Positions 16,584 to 24,604 of a stretch of 64,000 bases of DNA are shown in pieces. The DNA lies in the NCBI RefSeq assembly GCF_042649925.1, contig NZ_JBHSAF010000014.1, positions 124,001-188,000 on the forward strand, in the 5' to 3' direction. Made by a program: the position numbers and the translations under genes. Position 1 is the first letter of the stretch. Each line of letters begins with the position of its first letter. Source of the DNA: Pseudaeromonas sharmana (GTDB lineage Bacteria; Pseudomonadota; Gammaproteobacteria; Enterobacterales; Aeromonadaceae). The notes below the pieces were generated by a model, which was not told where the DNA came from, searched no databases, and saw only the letters and a list, made by a program, of their open reading frames with translations.

Positions 16584-16988
16584 TCATTCCGTCTGCGGCC
16601 TGGCAGCGAGGATGGCGCCCAGATTGTCCTCAATCCAATCCACCAGCTGCTCGACGTGGCGTGCCACCTCCAGGCCCATTGGCGTCAGATCGTATTCGAC
16701 ATGGGGCGGTACCACCGGATAGGCGGTACGGCGCACCAGGCCATCCTGCTCCAGCCACTGCAGCGTCTGCGCCAGCATTTTCTCGCTGACGCCACCGATC
16801 TTGCGCCGCAAATCACTAAAACGGTGGGTGCCGGCCAGCAGCGCGACTAACACCAGCACGCCCCAACGGCTGGTCACGTGTTTAAGCACCTCGCGCGATG
16901 GACATTTTTCTGAAAACACATAGCCTCGGGCCAGTAGGTCTCCCAGGCGATGCTCACCCTCAACAGGCTGATCCATGGTCTCGCTCAT
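16584..16988 (-). CDS. qorR: HxlR-family redox regulator, probable QorR
   Basis: A 134-residue HxlR/DUF24 winged-helix repressor. It has the KCPSREVLKHVTSRWGVLVL start with the redox-active Cys of the family, the FSDLRRKIGGVSEKMLAQTL recognition region and the YPVVPPHVEYDLTPMG wing. It diverges from qorB with an 88-bp spacer, the same arrangement as ytfH-ytfG. By analogy it represses qorB and is released by electrophiles or quinones oxidising the Cys. That role is inferred from the pair. Confidence 0.9.
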   Translation of the reverse strand: MSETMDQPVEGEHRLGDLLARGYVFSEKCPSREVLKHVTSRWGVLVLVALLAGTHRFSDLRRKIGGVSEKMLAQTLQWLEQDGLVRRTAYPVVPPHVEYDLTPMGLEVARHVEQLVDWIEDNLGAILAARPQTE

Positions 16989-16992
16989 TGCA

Positions 16993-17017
16993 TACTTACC
17001 TTTTGGTGCGTACTTAC
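16993..17017. promoter_or_regulatory. Direct repeat TACTTAC in the qorR-qorB spacer
   Basis: TACTTAC occurs at 16993-16999 and 17011-17017, 18 bp apart (nearly two helical turns), just upstream of qorR and within the probable qorB promoter. It is a candidate operator for the HxlR protein. Direct observation; function inferred. Confidence 0.45.
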
Positions 17018-17076
17018 AAAAAGTTTGTTAGGTGGCTATTTTAGTGTCGTCTACTGAATTTACCAAGGAGAAAGAC

Positions 17077-17931
17077 ATGATTGTAGTTACAGGTGCGTCT
17101 GGCCAACTGGGTCGTCTGGTGATCGAGTCTCTGCTGCAGCGTGTGCCTGCCGAGCAAATCGTCGCTGCGGTGCGCAGTCCGCACAAGGTGGCCGATCTGG
17201 CTGCGCGCGGTGTGGTGGTGCGGCGGGCCGACTATAGTGATGCGGCGTCATTGCGCAGTGCCTTTAGCGGTGCCCGCAAGGTGTTGCTGATTTCCGGCAA
17301 TGAGATAGGCCAGCGCCTGCCACAACACGCGGCGGTGATTGACGCGGCCAAGGCGGCCGGCGTGCCCTGGCTGTTCTATACCAGTCTGCTGCATGCCGAT
17401 GTCTCCCCGCTGGGGTTGGCTGAGGAACATCGTCAGACCGAACAGCTCATCCGTGACTCAGGACTCAACCATGTACTGCTGCGTAATGGCTGGTACACCG
17501 AAAACTACCTGGCCTCGATTCCGGCGGCACTGAGTCATCAGGCTTTCCTGGGGTGTGCCGGTGACGGACTTATCGCCTCGGCCGCCCGGGCTGACTATGC
17601 CGAGGCTGCCGCCGTGGCGCTGACCCGGGAGCAGGCCACCGGCACCCTCTATGAACTGGCCGGTGATGAGGCCTATACGCTGGCGCAATTCAGTGCGGCT
17701 ATTGCCGAGGCTGCCGGCAAACCCGTGGTGTATCAGGATCTGCCCCAGGTCGAGTTTGCGGCCGTGCTGGAACAGGCCGGTTTGCCACCTGCATTTGCCC
17801 AGCTGCTGGCCGACTCCGATGTCGGTGCCAGCCAAGGCGGTTTGTTCGATGACAGCCATACCCTGAGCCAGCTGATAGGCCATGCGACCACGCCGTGGCA
17901 GGCGATGATTGCGACGGCGATTGGCCAATGA
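17077..17931 (+). CDS. qorB: QorB-like NAD(P)H:quinone oxidoreductase (NmrA-like)
   Basis: A 284-residue atypical short-chain dehydrogenase/NmrA-type protein. The nucleotide motif TGASGQLGRLV is at the N-terminus. WLFYTSLLHADVSPLGLAEEHRQTEQLI and LLRNGWYTENYL match QorB (YtfG), which reduces quinones with NADPH in the cytoplasm. AAGGAG lies six bases before the ATG at 17077; the longer reading from 17032 has no ribosome site. The divergent HxlR gene is its probable repressor. Confidence 0.92.
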   Translation: MIVVTGASGQLGRLVIESLLQRVPAEQIVAAVRSPHKVADLAARGVVVRRADYSDAASLRSAFSGARKVLLISGNEIGQRLPQHAAVIDAAKAAGVPWLFYTSLLHADVSPLGLAEEHRQTEQLIRDSGLNHVLLRNGWYTENYLASIPAALSHQAFLGCAGDGLIASAARADYAEAAAVALTREQATGTLYELAGDEAYTLAQFSAAIAEAAGKPVVYQDLPQVEFAAVLEQAGLPPAFAQLLADSDVGASQGGLFDDSHTLSQLIGHATTPWQAMIATAIGQ

Positions 17932-17980
17932 GGTCGCAGGCTTGTCGTTGAGGGTATTAACGCGCGTGGACTGAGGGCAG

Positions 17981-18010
17981 TAAAAAAAGCGTCGGCCTTG
18001 GCCGACGCTT
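17981..18010 (-). terminator. Terminator of the arylsulfatase gene
   Basis: An 11-bp stem AAGCGTCGGCC/GGCCGACGCTT with a 2-nt loop. On the minus strand it runs into seven T, 7 bp after the sulfatase stop. On the plus strand only a short TTT follows, so it may also end qorB weakly. Confidence 0.9.
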
Positions 18011-18016
18011 TGGATG

Positions 18017-19600
18017 CTACTGCTGACCTTTCTTGATGGTTTGCGAAATGATGTCAGACATGTCGAAGCTGGTTCCGCCTTGTACCGGCGGGTACTCCTT
18101 CAGCGACTTGATATGCTGGGCAATGATCTCATTCACCGGTGCCAGCAACCAGGACATCTTCTGTAACAGATGGCCTTGTGCATCACGGGAGTCATAGCTT
18201 TCAAACGGATCGGCACGCAGGTTGTAGATCTTCGGCACGGTAAGCGGCACAACGTTGGCGTAGTAGTCCTCTTTGGTGGAGAAGTGGAATTTCCATTGGC
18301 CAAGACGGACGGCGGTTAATTTGTCCTCGTAGTAGTAGAGGATGGAGTTGCGATGTGATTCTTTGACCTTGCCGGTCCAGTAATCCAGGTTGTCGATGCC
18401 ATCAATGAACTGCTTCTTCTCTTTGAGCATCAGATCGGCCACATTCTTGACGCCGGCAATGGAGGAGAGCGTGGTAAACAGATCCTGGTGTCCCTGAATA
18501 CCATTCAATACTTCACCTGCTGGAATATGACCAGGCCAGCGAACCATCATGGGGACGCGCACGCCGCCCTCATAGGTGGACATCTTCTCGCCACGGAATG
18601 GGGTAGTGCCGCCATACGGCCAGGAGGAGTGTTCTGGACCGTTGTCGGTGCTATAGACCACGACAGTGTTCTTATCTAGCCCGTTTTGCTTCAGATAGTC
18701 GAGCACTACGCCGATATCATGGTCGTGCTGTAACATGCCGCTGCCATGGAAATCGTATTCACTGGTATTGTTTTCTGCCGCATAGCGCCACTTATCGTTC
18801 AGACGGGTATACAGATGCATCCGGCTGGTGTTGAGCCAGACGAAGAATGGTTTGCCCTCTTTCTTCGATTTATCGATGAACTTGAACGCGGCTGGAATCA
18901 CTTCACTGCCATCGAAATCTTTCATCCGCTCCTGGGTCAGCGGGCCGGTATCGGTACATTTTTGCTTGCCGACTTCACCAAAGCGCGGCTCGACGGTCTT
19001 GTCGTTTTTGCTGGTGGCATAGCAGTGCAGCACGCCACGGGTGCCGAACTTTTGATCGTATTTTTCAACGGAGCCGGAGTAGGCTTCGGCAAAGTGCTTG
19101 TAGTCTCGCTGTTCGGACTCTTCCTGAGTATTGAGGTGGTAGAGGTTGCCAAAGAATTCATCGAAACCATGGACAGTCGGCAGAGCGAAGTTGTGATCAC
19201 CCAGGTGGTTCTTGCCGAATTGGCCGGTGGCATACCCCTGTGCCTTCAGCACCTCTGCCAGCGACGGTGAGGCAGCTTTGAGACCCAGATCGCCACCAGG
19301 CATGCTGACAGTGGTCATCCCTGAGCGGATCGGGTACTGGCCGGTGATAAAGGCGGCACGGCCGGCGGTGGAGCTGGGCTGGGCATAGTGGTCGGTGAAG
19401 ATCGCCCCCTGTTTACCAATACTGTCGATATTGGGGGTGAGATAACCCATGGTACCCATGCCGTAGGCACTGACATTCTGCCAGCCGATATCGTCACCAA
19501 AGATGACCAATATATTCGGGTGGCCGGATTCCGCGGCATGCAGGGCCGGCGTCCAGGAGAGCGCTGCCAGCAGTGCCGAGGCAAGAACAGTCTTTTTCAT
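18017..19600 (-). CDS. Periplasmic arylsulfatase, Ser-type
   Basis: A 527-residue sulfatase with an N-terminal signal peptide (ALLAALSWTPALHAAES). The alkaline-phosphatase-superfamily metal site starts at FGDDIGW (residues 34-40). The formylglycine motif is S77-T-A-G-R81 (PSSTAGRAAFITGQ), with Ser instead of Cys as the residue to be oxidised. YSTDNGPEHSSWPYGG gives further metal ligands. Ser-type enzymes need the radical-SAM maturase, and that gene lies just upstream in the same direction with a 123-bp spacer. The enzyme would free sulfate from aryl or carbohydrate sulfate esters. The substrate is unknown. Confidence 0.93.
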   Translation of the reverse strand: MKKTVLASALLAALSWTPALHAAESGHPNILVIFGDDIGWQNVSAYGMGTMGYLTPNIDSIGKQGAIFTDHYAQPSSTAGRAAFITGQYPIRSGMTTVSMPGGDLGLKAASPSLAEVLKAQGYATGQFGKNHLGDHNFALPTVHGFDEFFGNLYHLNTQEESEQRDYKHFAEAYSGSVEKYDQKFGTRGVLHCYATSKNDKTVEPRFGEVGKQKCTDTGPLTQERMKDFDGSEVIPAAFKFIDKSKKEGKPFFVWLNTSRMHLYTRLNDKWRYAAENNTSEYDFHGSGMLQHDHDIGVVLDYLKQNGLDKNTVVVYSTDNGPEHSSWPYGGTTPFRGEKMSTYEGGVRVPMMVRWPGHIPAGEVLNGIQGHQDLFTTLSSIAGVKNVADLMLKEKKQFIDGIDNLDYWTGKVKESHRNSILYYYEDKLTAVRLGQWKFHFSTKEDYYANVVPLTVPKIYNLRADPFESYDSRDAQGHLLQKMSWLLAPVNEIIAQHIKSLKEYPPVQGGTSFDMSDIISQTIKKGQQ

Positions 19601-19723
19601 CTCGTACTCCTTGTTGTAATCAGCTTTGATGAAGCACAGTCGCGTTAGTGTGAATTTATATCTGTCGTGATGGTCTGGTCCTCTGGTGGTGTTGTCTGGA
19701 AATAAGGACGAATACGGCGAGTC

Positions 19724-20977
19724 CTAGCGTTTGAGATAGCCCAAGTGCTGCAGGATCTGCACAACATCGGCACCGATGTGCTGGTAAAAACGATACAAGC
19801 CGGCACAAAGATAATTGAGACCTGGCTCACCATCTTGCGATTTAAGTAATCGATTTTTGGGGCATTCCCCCCAGCACAGACGCAGGTAGTCACAACGACG
19901 GCACTGCTTGGGTAAGGTCTCGCGTTTGGCTAGCCCAAATTGTTGCTGGGCAGTGGAGAAGGCCATGTCGCCGAGATGGGTATGATGCAGATTGCCGAGC
20001 CGGTATTCAGGATAGACGAAGTGATCGCACGAGAAGACCTCTCCATCGTGTTCCACGGCCAGTGCCTTGCCGCAGAATTCGGACTGGGTGCAGGTCTGCG
20101 CAGGAAAACCGGCGGCCTGGGCAATCAGCGTTTCGAACAGGTTGACATGCACGCGTCCCAAGTCGTTGTCCTTCCACTCCTCCCAGACGCCGATCAGAAA
20201 GCGGCCATAGTCATCGGGATCGACTGACCAGTCGGTGACAATGGATTGAAGATGGCCAGGGTGTGCCTGGGCTGTGTCATAGGTAGGTAACATGGCGGCA
20301 GCCAGCTGCGCGGGTGCTTGCTGCCGGTAGAGTTTCGGTTCGACGGCCGGGGTAAATTGCACGCGCCAGGTGCCCACCTCGTCCACCAGAAAACGGTAGA
20401 CCTCGCGAGGGTGCAGGGCATTGAGTCGGTTGACAACACACAGGGCGGCAAAAGGGATGTTGGCGGCTTTAAGCCGGCTGGCGGCGGCCATCACCTGGCT
20501 AAAGGTGGACTTACCACTTCGGGTCTTGCGATAGGCATCGTGCAGGGCCTGCGGTCCGTCGATGGAGAGGCCGACGTGAAATCCGTGACGAGATAAAAAT
20601 TCAATCCAGTGATCGTCGAGCGCAATGCCATTGGTCTGAAGATCGTTGGCGATACGCTGTCCGGGCTTGGCGTGCCGTCGTTGCAGCTCGACGATCCGCT
20701 CAAAGAAAGCCAGTCCCATCAGCGTCGGCTCGCCACCTTGCCACGAAAACACCACCTCATCACCGGTTTGTGCCTCAATGTATTGGCGGATATGTTGCTC
20801 CAGCGTCGCTTCATTCATCTGGCTGTGGCGGTCATGGTGGAGCAGGTCGGTTTTGTGCAAATAGAAGCAGTAGTCGCAGTCGATGTTGCAGCGTGCCCCT
20901 GTGGGTTTGACCATGGCATGAAAGCGATAATGCCGATCGCCAGGCAAGGCGGGCAGGTTAAGTACGGGAATGGACAT
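19724..20977 (-). CDS. Anaerobic sulfatase-maturing enzyme (radical SAM, SPASM)
   Basis: A 417-residue radical-SAM protein. The SAM-cluster motif is CNIDCDYC (Cx3Cx2C). WQGGEPTLMG and LSIDGPQALHD are typical of the anSME/AslB group. A C-terminal SPASM region has the expected Cys set (CTQSEFCGK, FSCDHFVYPEYRLGN, QCRRCDYLRLCWGECPKN). It oxidises the active-site Ser or Cys of sulfatases to formylglycine in the cytoplasm. The ATG at 20977 has AGGA eight bases upstream; the ATG at 21001 has none. Its partner is the Ser-type sulfatase next door. Confidence 0.94.
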   Translation of the reverse strand: MSIPVLNLPALPGDRHYRFHAMVKPTGARCNIDCDYCFYLHKTDLLHHDRHSQMNEATLEQHIRQYIEAQTGDEVVFSWQGGEPTLMGLAFFERIVELQRRHAKPGQRIANDLQTNGIALDDHWIEFLSRHGFHVGLSIDGPQALHDAYRKTRSGKSTFSQVMAAASRLKAANIPFAALCVVNRLNALHPREVYRFLVDEVGTWRVQFTPAVEPKLYRQQAPAQLAAAMLPTYDTAQAHPGHLQSIVTDWSVDPDDYGRFLIGVWEEWKDNDLGRVHVNLFETLIAQAAGFPAQTCTQSEFCGKALAVEHDGEVFSCDHFVYPEYRLGNLHHTHLGDMAFSTAQQQFGLAKRETLPKQCRRCDYLRLCWGECPKNRLLKSQDGEPGLNYLCAGLYRFYQHIGADVVQILQHLGYLKR

Positions 20978-21240
20978 GGGGTGATCCTGCGAATTAGCCA
21001 TTCAGGCTAAGCTAACACTGAATTCATATGGCGCCAAGAATGGTGATCGACACTTTATGCACCTGATGGGAAAAGGAGTCTGACGTGCTGATGCTATCAG
21101 CGCCAAAACTACAACTTGATGAATATGTTAATAAAGTTTTTTGACCGCGCCTCTGTTGCTTCGGGAATGCCGAGGGTTAGACAAGCGTGCAGGGATTGGC
21201 TAACGTAACCATCATGGATGCGGACAGAAGGACTCTGAGC

Positions 21241-22896
21241 ATGGTGCGTTACCTCTCGTGGATCTTGTTTTGTCTTTCGTTTCTGTGGCCCGTCGCCCGA
21301 GCCGAAGCTCCCGTCAATCTGTCACCAGAATCTGGCTCCGCGGCTGAGTTAGTCGTGGCTAACCGAACTGTGGTGACCCTCAGAGGCACGCTGCTCGGTG
21401 AGAGTGCCCAGGCGCGGGTCAGGCGGGCTGAACGGGTCATTCGTGATGCACTGGAAGAAGGTGGGGAGCTGGGCGTAACGACGACCCCGATCGATACCAG
21501 CATGCTGGTGCTGATAGGGGGGCAGCGCGCCTTCATTATCTCACCCAAAGATCTGCTGCCAGAGGATGAGTCGGTGAATACGGTGGCGACTGCGGCCGCT
21601 GCGCAGCTGAGACTGGTCATCTCTGAATCGGAACAGTTGCGCAGTGCGCGCTATCTGTTACAGGCGCTGGTTTATTTTATGCTGGCCACCCTGCTGCTGC
21701 TGGTCTGCATTCGTGTCGTGCTGTTCAGCCGCTCCAGGCTGTTGGCGCGTCTGTTGCCACTGATGCGACAACACACCAGCAAGTTAAAAATTGGTCATAC
21801 CTCAGTGTTTGATGCTGGCCTGTTGTTTCCCATTCTGCGCGGTACGTTAGGGATCCTTTGCTGGTCACTCATACTGCTTTGTGTGTACGAGTGGTGCAGC
21901 TTTGTGCTGCGTCAATTTCCCTATACCCGCCCGTGGGGTGAGGAGCTCAACAGTTATCTATTGTCGCTGCTGGGCTACTTTATCGGTGCCATTACAAGCT
22001 CGCTGCCCGGGCTGCTGATCGTGCTGGTGATCTTCTTCCTGGCCCGAGGTGTCATCGGCATACTCAAAGCATTGATGCTGCGTCTGGCGATGCCCGGCAC
22101 CCTCCGCTGGTTGACACCAGAAACACTGGCTCCAACCAACAGGCTGATTTCGCTGGCAGTCTGGTTATTTGCCCTGGCAATGGCCTATCCCTATCTGCCG
22201 GGCGCAGGGACCGAGGCGTTCAAGGGATTGTCGGTACTCATCGGCCTGATGATCTCCCTCGGCGCGTCCAATGTGGTTGGCCAGGCAGCTGCCGGGCTGA
22301 TCCTGACTTATGCCGGTACCATCAAGCGCGGGGAATACATCAAGGTGGGGGATAACGAGGGCACCGTCGTCGAGATGGGGATTTTTACCACCCGCATCAT
22401 GACAGGTGTAGGGGAGACCTTGACCATTCCCAACACCATGATTACTGGCTCGGTGACACGTAACTATTCACGTATCGTGCAGGGCAGCGGCTATCTGGTC
22501 GATACCACTGTCACCATCGGCTATGACACGCCGTGGCGGCAGGTGGAGGCGCTGTTGCTGGAGGCCTGTCGTCGCACGGACGGGGTGGTGACCGATCCGG
22601 CCCCCATGGTCTTCCAGATATCCTTGTCGGATTTTTATCCTGAATACCGGCTGGTAGCGCAGGCGGTGCCTACGGAACCCAGATCAAGGGCCCAGTTGAT
22701 GAGTATGTTGCTGGCGAATATTCAGGATGTTTTCAACGAATATGGCGTGCAAATCATGTCACCGCACTATATTGCCGATCCGGCTGATGCCAAGATCGTT
22801 GGCAAGCCGAACTGGTATGCCGCACCTGCAAAGGCTCCTGACGCCAAGGCGGATGCCAGTGTCAGGGAAGCAGGGCAGAGTGACCTGCGGCGGTGA
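21241..22896 (+). CDS. MscS-family mechanosensitive channel
   Basis: A 551-residue membrane protein with a signal-like N-terminus (YLSWILFCLSFLWPVARAEA), a periplasmic segment, about five membrane helices and an MscS core. The pore helix SLGASNVVGQAAAGLILTYAG and the beta domain GEYIKVGDNEGTVVEMGIFTTRI are diagnostic. They are followed by IPNTMITGSVTRNYSR and an alpha/beta cytoplasmic domain. The family releases solutes on hypo-osmotic shock. The ATG at 21241 has AGGA eight bases upstream; earlier in-frame starts at 21187 and 21214 are possible. It appears to be transcribed alone. Confidence 0.9.
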   Translation: MVRYLSWILFCLSFLWPVARAEAPVNLSPESGSAAELVVANRTVVTLRGTLLGESAQARVRRAERVIRDALEEGGELGVTTTPIDTSMLVLIGGQRAFIISPKDLLPEDESVNTVATAAAAQLRLVISESEQLRSARYLLQALVYFMLATLLLLVCIRVVLFSRSRLLARLLPLMRQHTSKLKIGHTSVFDAGLLFPILRGTLGILCWSLILLCVYEWCSFVLRQFPYTRPWGEELNSYLLSLLGYFIGAITSSLPGLLIVLVIFFLARGVIGILKALMLRLAMPGTLRWLTPETLAPTNRLISLAVWLFALAMAYPYLPGAGTEAFKGLSVLIGLMISLGASNVVGQAAAGLILTYAGTIKRGEYIKVGDNEGTVVEMGIFTTRIMTGVGETLTIPNTMITGSVTRNYSRIVQGSGYLVDTTVTIGYDTPWRQVEALLLEACRRTDGVVTDPAPMVFQISLSDFYPEYRLVAQAVPTEPRSRAQLMSMLLANIQDVFNEYGVQIMSPHYIADPADAKIVGKPNWYAAPAKAPDAKADASVREAGQSDLRR

Positions 22897-22901
22897 GCGA
22901 T

Positions 22902-23618
22902 TCAACCGGTATGATCGATATGGGGTACCGGATCGTGGTACATGAAGCTGAATTGGGGGAGGCGTGCTTTCATGGCGGTGAAGTCCAGCAGGAGGATTTC
23001 GCCGCGACGGATGGCAATCTCCCCGGCATCGGCGAGCACGTTGAGTACTTCGTTGACGCGCGGGCGACTGATGCCAGCGATCTGGCTCAGGCGCTGCTGG
23101 GTGATCTTGAGTACTGGATGGCTATCTTCGACCAGCGCATGCTGGCGAGCTAACTCCAACAGCAAATAGGTTACCCTGGTAGTCAGACAAAACAGGGTAT
23201 TACTGCCTATTTGCAAGGTCATTCGGCCAATCTGCTGCGAGATGAAGAACAACAACTTGTAGACCAGGGGTTCTTTTTCGAGCAGGAATTGCAGCGAGTC
23301 TTTGGGAAACAACAACAAGCGGGTCGGTAGCAGCGTTTCGAATAACTCGACCGGGGCATACTCGGGGTTGTCAATGTATTGGATGCCAAACCAGCTGCCG
23401 TGACCGAAAATCAGTCCCAGGGAGTTATCCATAGCTTCATTGGTGGCATAGCCCACCACACAGCCAGATAAAACGTAGAAGATGCCTGGCATAGGGCCCA
23501 TCAGACGCGATGGATCGAAGGGGCGGGCAATCTGCAACAATGAGGCCTTGGTGGCGTCCGGCAGCGGACAGGGCCATTGGATCTCCGCCGTTGCCTGCAA
23601 CACAGATCTCGTTTGCAT
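22902..23618 (-). CDS. Crp/Fnr-family transcription regulator
   Basis: A 238-residue regulator with an N-terminal cyclic-nucleotide-binding-like barrel (about 20-145) and a C-terminal Crp-type helix-turn-helix (LKITQQRLSQIAGISRPRVNEVLNVLADAG). The RxSR-like recognition helix ISRPRVNEVL is clear. There is no Fnr-type N-terminal Cys cluster, and the cAMP pocket motif is not obvious, so the effector is unknown. GGGAGA lies upstream of the ATG at 23618. It converges on the MscS gene with only 5 bp between stops. Confidence 0.85.
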   Translation of the reverse strand: MQTRSVLQATAEIQWPCPLPDATKASLLQIARPFDPSRLMGPMPGIFYVLSGCVVGYATNEAMDNSLGLIFGHGSWFGIQYIDNPEYAPVELFETLLPTRLLLFPKDSLQFLLEKEPLVYKLLFFISQQIGRMTLQIGSNTLFCLTTRVTYLLLELARQHALVEDSHPVLKITQQRLSQIAGISRPRVNEVLNVLADAGEIAIRRGEILLLDFTAMKARLPQFSFMYHDPVPHIDHTG

Positions 23619-23742
23619 CTTCTCTCTCCCCAGCCGGTCAAGCGGTAGATGGTGCCGTGTCCCTGTAATCGAAATCAGCATGACACAAATGAACCAAGCT
23701 GTCTTGGGGCTCACACAGGGCTCTAAACGATCAGCGGCGCGC

Positions 23743-24123
23743 TTACAGCTCGGTAAGCCAGTGCCGGATCTCCAGTTCCAGTTGACGATAATCGGATTCT
23801 ATTGGCCGGTAATGAGTGCGTAGGGTCTGCAGGTCGTATGCTCGTGCCGCCGTCTCGACATCACACAACATGGCTTCGATGCGCCGGGCACCAAGATAAC
23901 GCAGTGAACCGCGTATCTTATGGGCATACCTGGCCGTTACCTCGACATCATCTGTCGTGATCGCTTGCAGCAACGTGGAGACTTCGCTGCCACTGGCGGT
24001 CAAGTAGGTGGTCAGCAGAGTTTTCACCAGTTCCCGATCACTGGCCACCAGATTGAGCAGGTGCTCTCGATCCAGATGGAAGCCACGAGGCGAGCGAATA
24101 TCCGACAGTGATGAGATTGACAT
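23743..24123 (-). CDS. Stand-alone histidine phosphotransfer (Hpt) protein
   Basis: A 126-residue helical-bundle Hpt protein. The phosphorylatable His lies in ARYAHKIRGSLRYLGA, the usual H-K-[IL]-[KR]-G-[SA] core. There is no kinase domain or membrane segment. The ATG at 24123 is preceded by GGGGAGA seven bases upstream. It is divergent from a response-regulator/c-di-GMP gene block, so it may shuttle phosphate from a hybrid kinase encoded elsewhere to these regulators. Partner assignment is inferred. Confidence 0.88.
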   Translation of the reverse strand: MSISSLSDIRSPRGFHLDREHLLNLVASDRELVKTLLTTYLTASGSEVSTLLQAITTDDVEVTARYAHKIRGSLRYLGARRIEAMLCDVETAARAYDLQTLRTHYRPIESDYRQLELEIRHWLTEL

Positions 24124-24230
24124 AAAAGTATTCTCCCCAGCGGTGACATACACCGGAATATAGATAGTCTGTGTTGATGTTTTAATAATTCCATCAATGA
24201 AACAAACAAGCTGTTAGCAACTTATTAACG

Positions 24231-24253
24231 GTGCATGCAATTAATTCATGCAC
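24231..24253. repeat. Inverted repeat in the hpt-vieB-like intergenic region
   Basis: GTGCATG (24231-24237) and CATGCAC (24247-24253) are perfectly complementary with a 9-nt AT spacer, 108 bp upstream of the hpt start. It is a possible regulator site in an otherwise AT-rich 480-bp gap. Confidence 0.4.
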
Positions 24254-24309
24254 ATGAGATAAGGTAATGGCTCAAAACAAATAACAAGGTATAAGAAAGT
24301 TAATTAATT

Positions 24310-24330
24310 GTCTGTTCTCAAAATAACAGA
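24310..24330. repeat. 21-nt dyad repeat, copy 1
   Basis: A 21-nt sequence beginning GTCTGTT and ending AACAGA. Its TCTGTT/AACAGA arms form a dyad with an 8-nt centre (CTCAAAAT). An identical copy lies 157 bp downstream. Two exact copies in a divergent promoter region point to a transcription factor site or a small mobile or RNA element. No match known to me. Confidence 0.6.
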
Positions 24331-24466
24331 TGATTTCAGTCGTGCAGCGTCATGTTCGGCCATACCTAAAAATGACCATTAATATAAGATGGTAATGCTC
24401 TCGTTAATAATATTAATCCGGTTTTTGACGCGATCTCTATATTTATTTTATGGTGTTTTTGGCTGT

Positions 24467-24487
24467 GTCTGTTCTCAAAATAACAGA
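24467..24487. repeat. 21-nt dyad repeat, copy 2
   Basis: Identical to the copy at 24310 over all 21 bases, with flanks also shared (TGT before, a pyrimidine-GA after). It ends 117 bp before the VieB-like gene. 157 bp is close to 15 helical turns, so proteins bound at the two copies would face the same side. Confidence 0.6.
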
Positions 24488-24604
24488 CGACGTGATTTAA
24501 GGAAGTTAATATAGCAGCATGGTATGAGCAATCGACATGAATTCACGCTCCGGTGGGGATAACTCATATGAACAATAGCAAGCTGAGGTGCTCGGGCGTT
24601 CATT

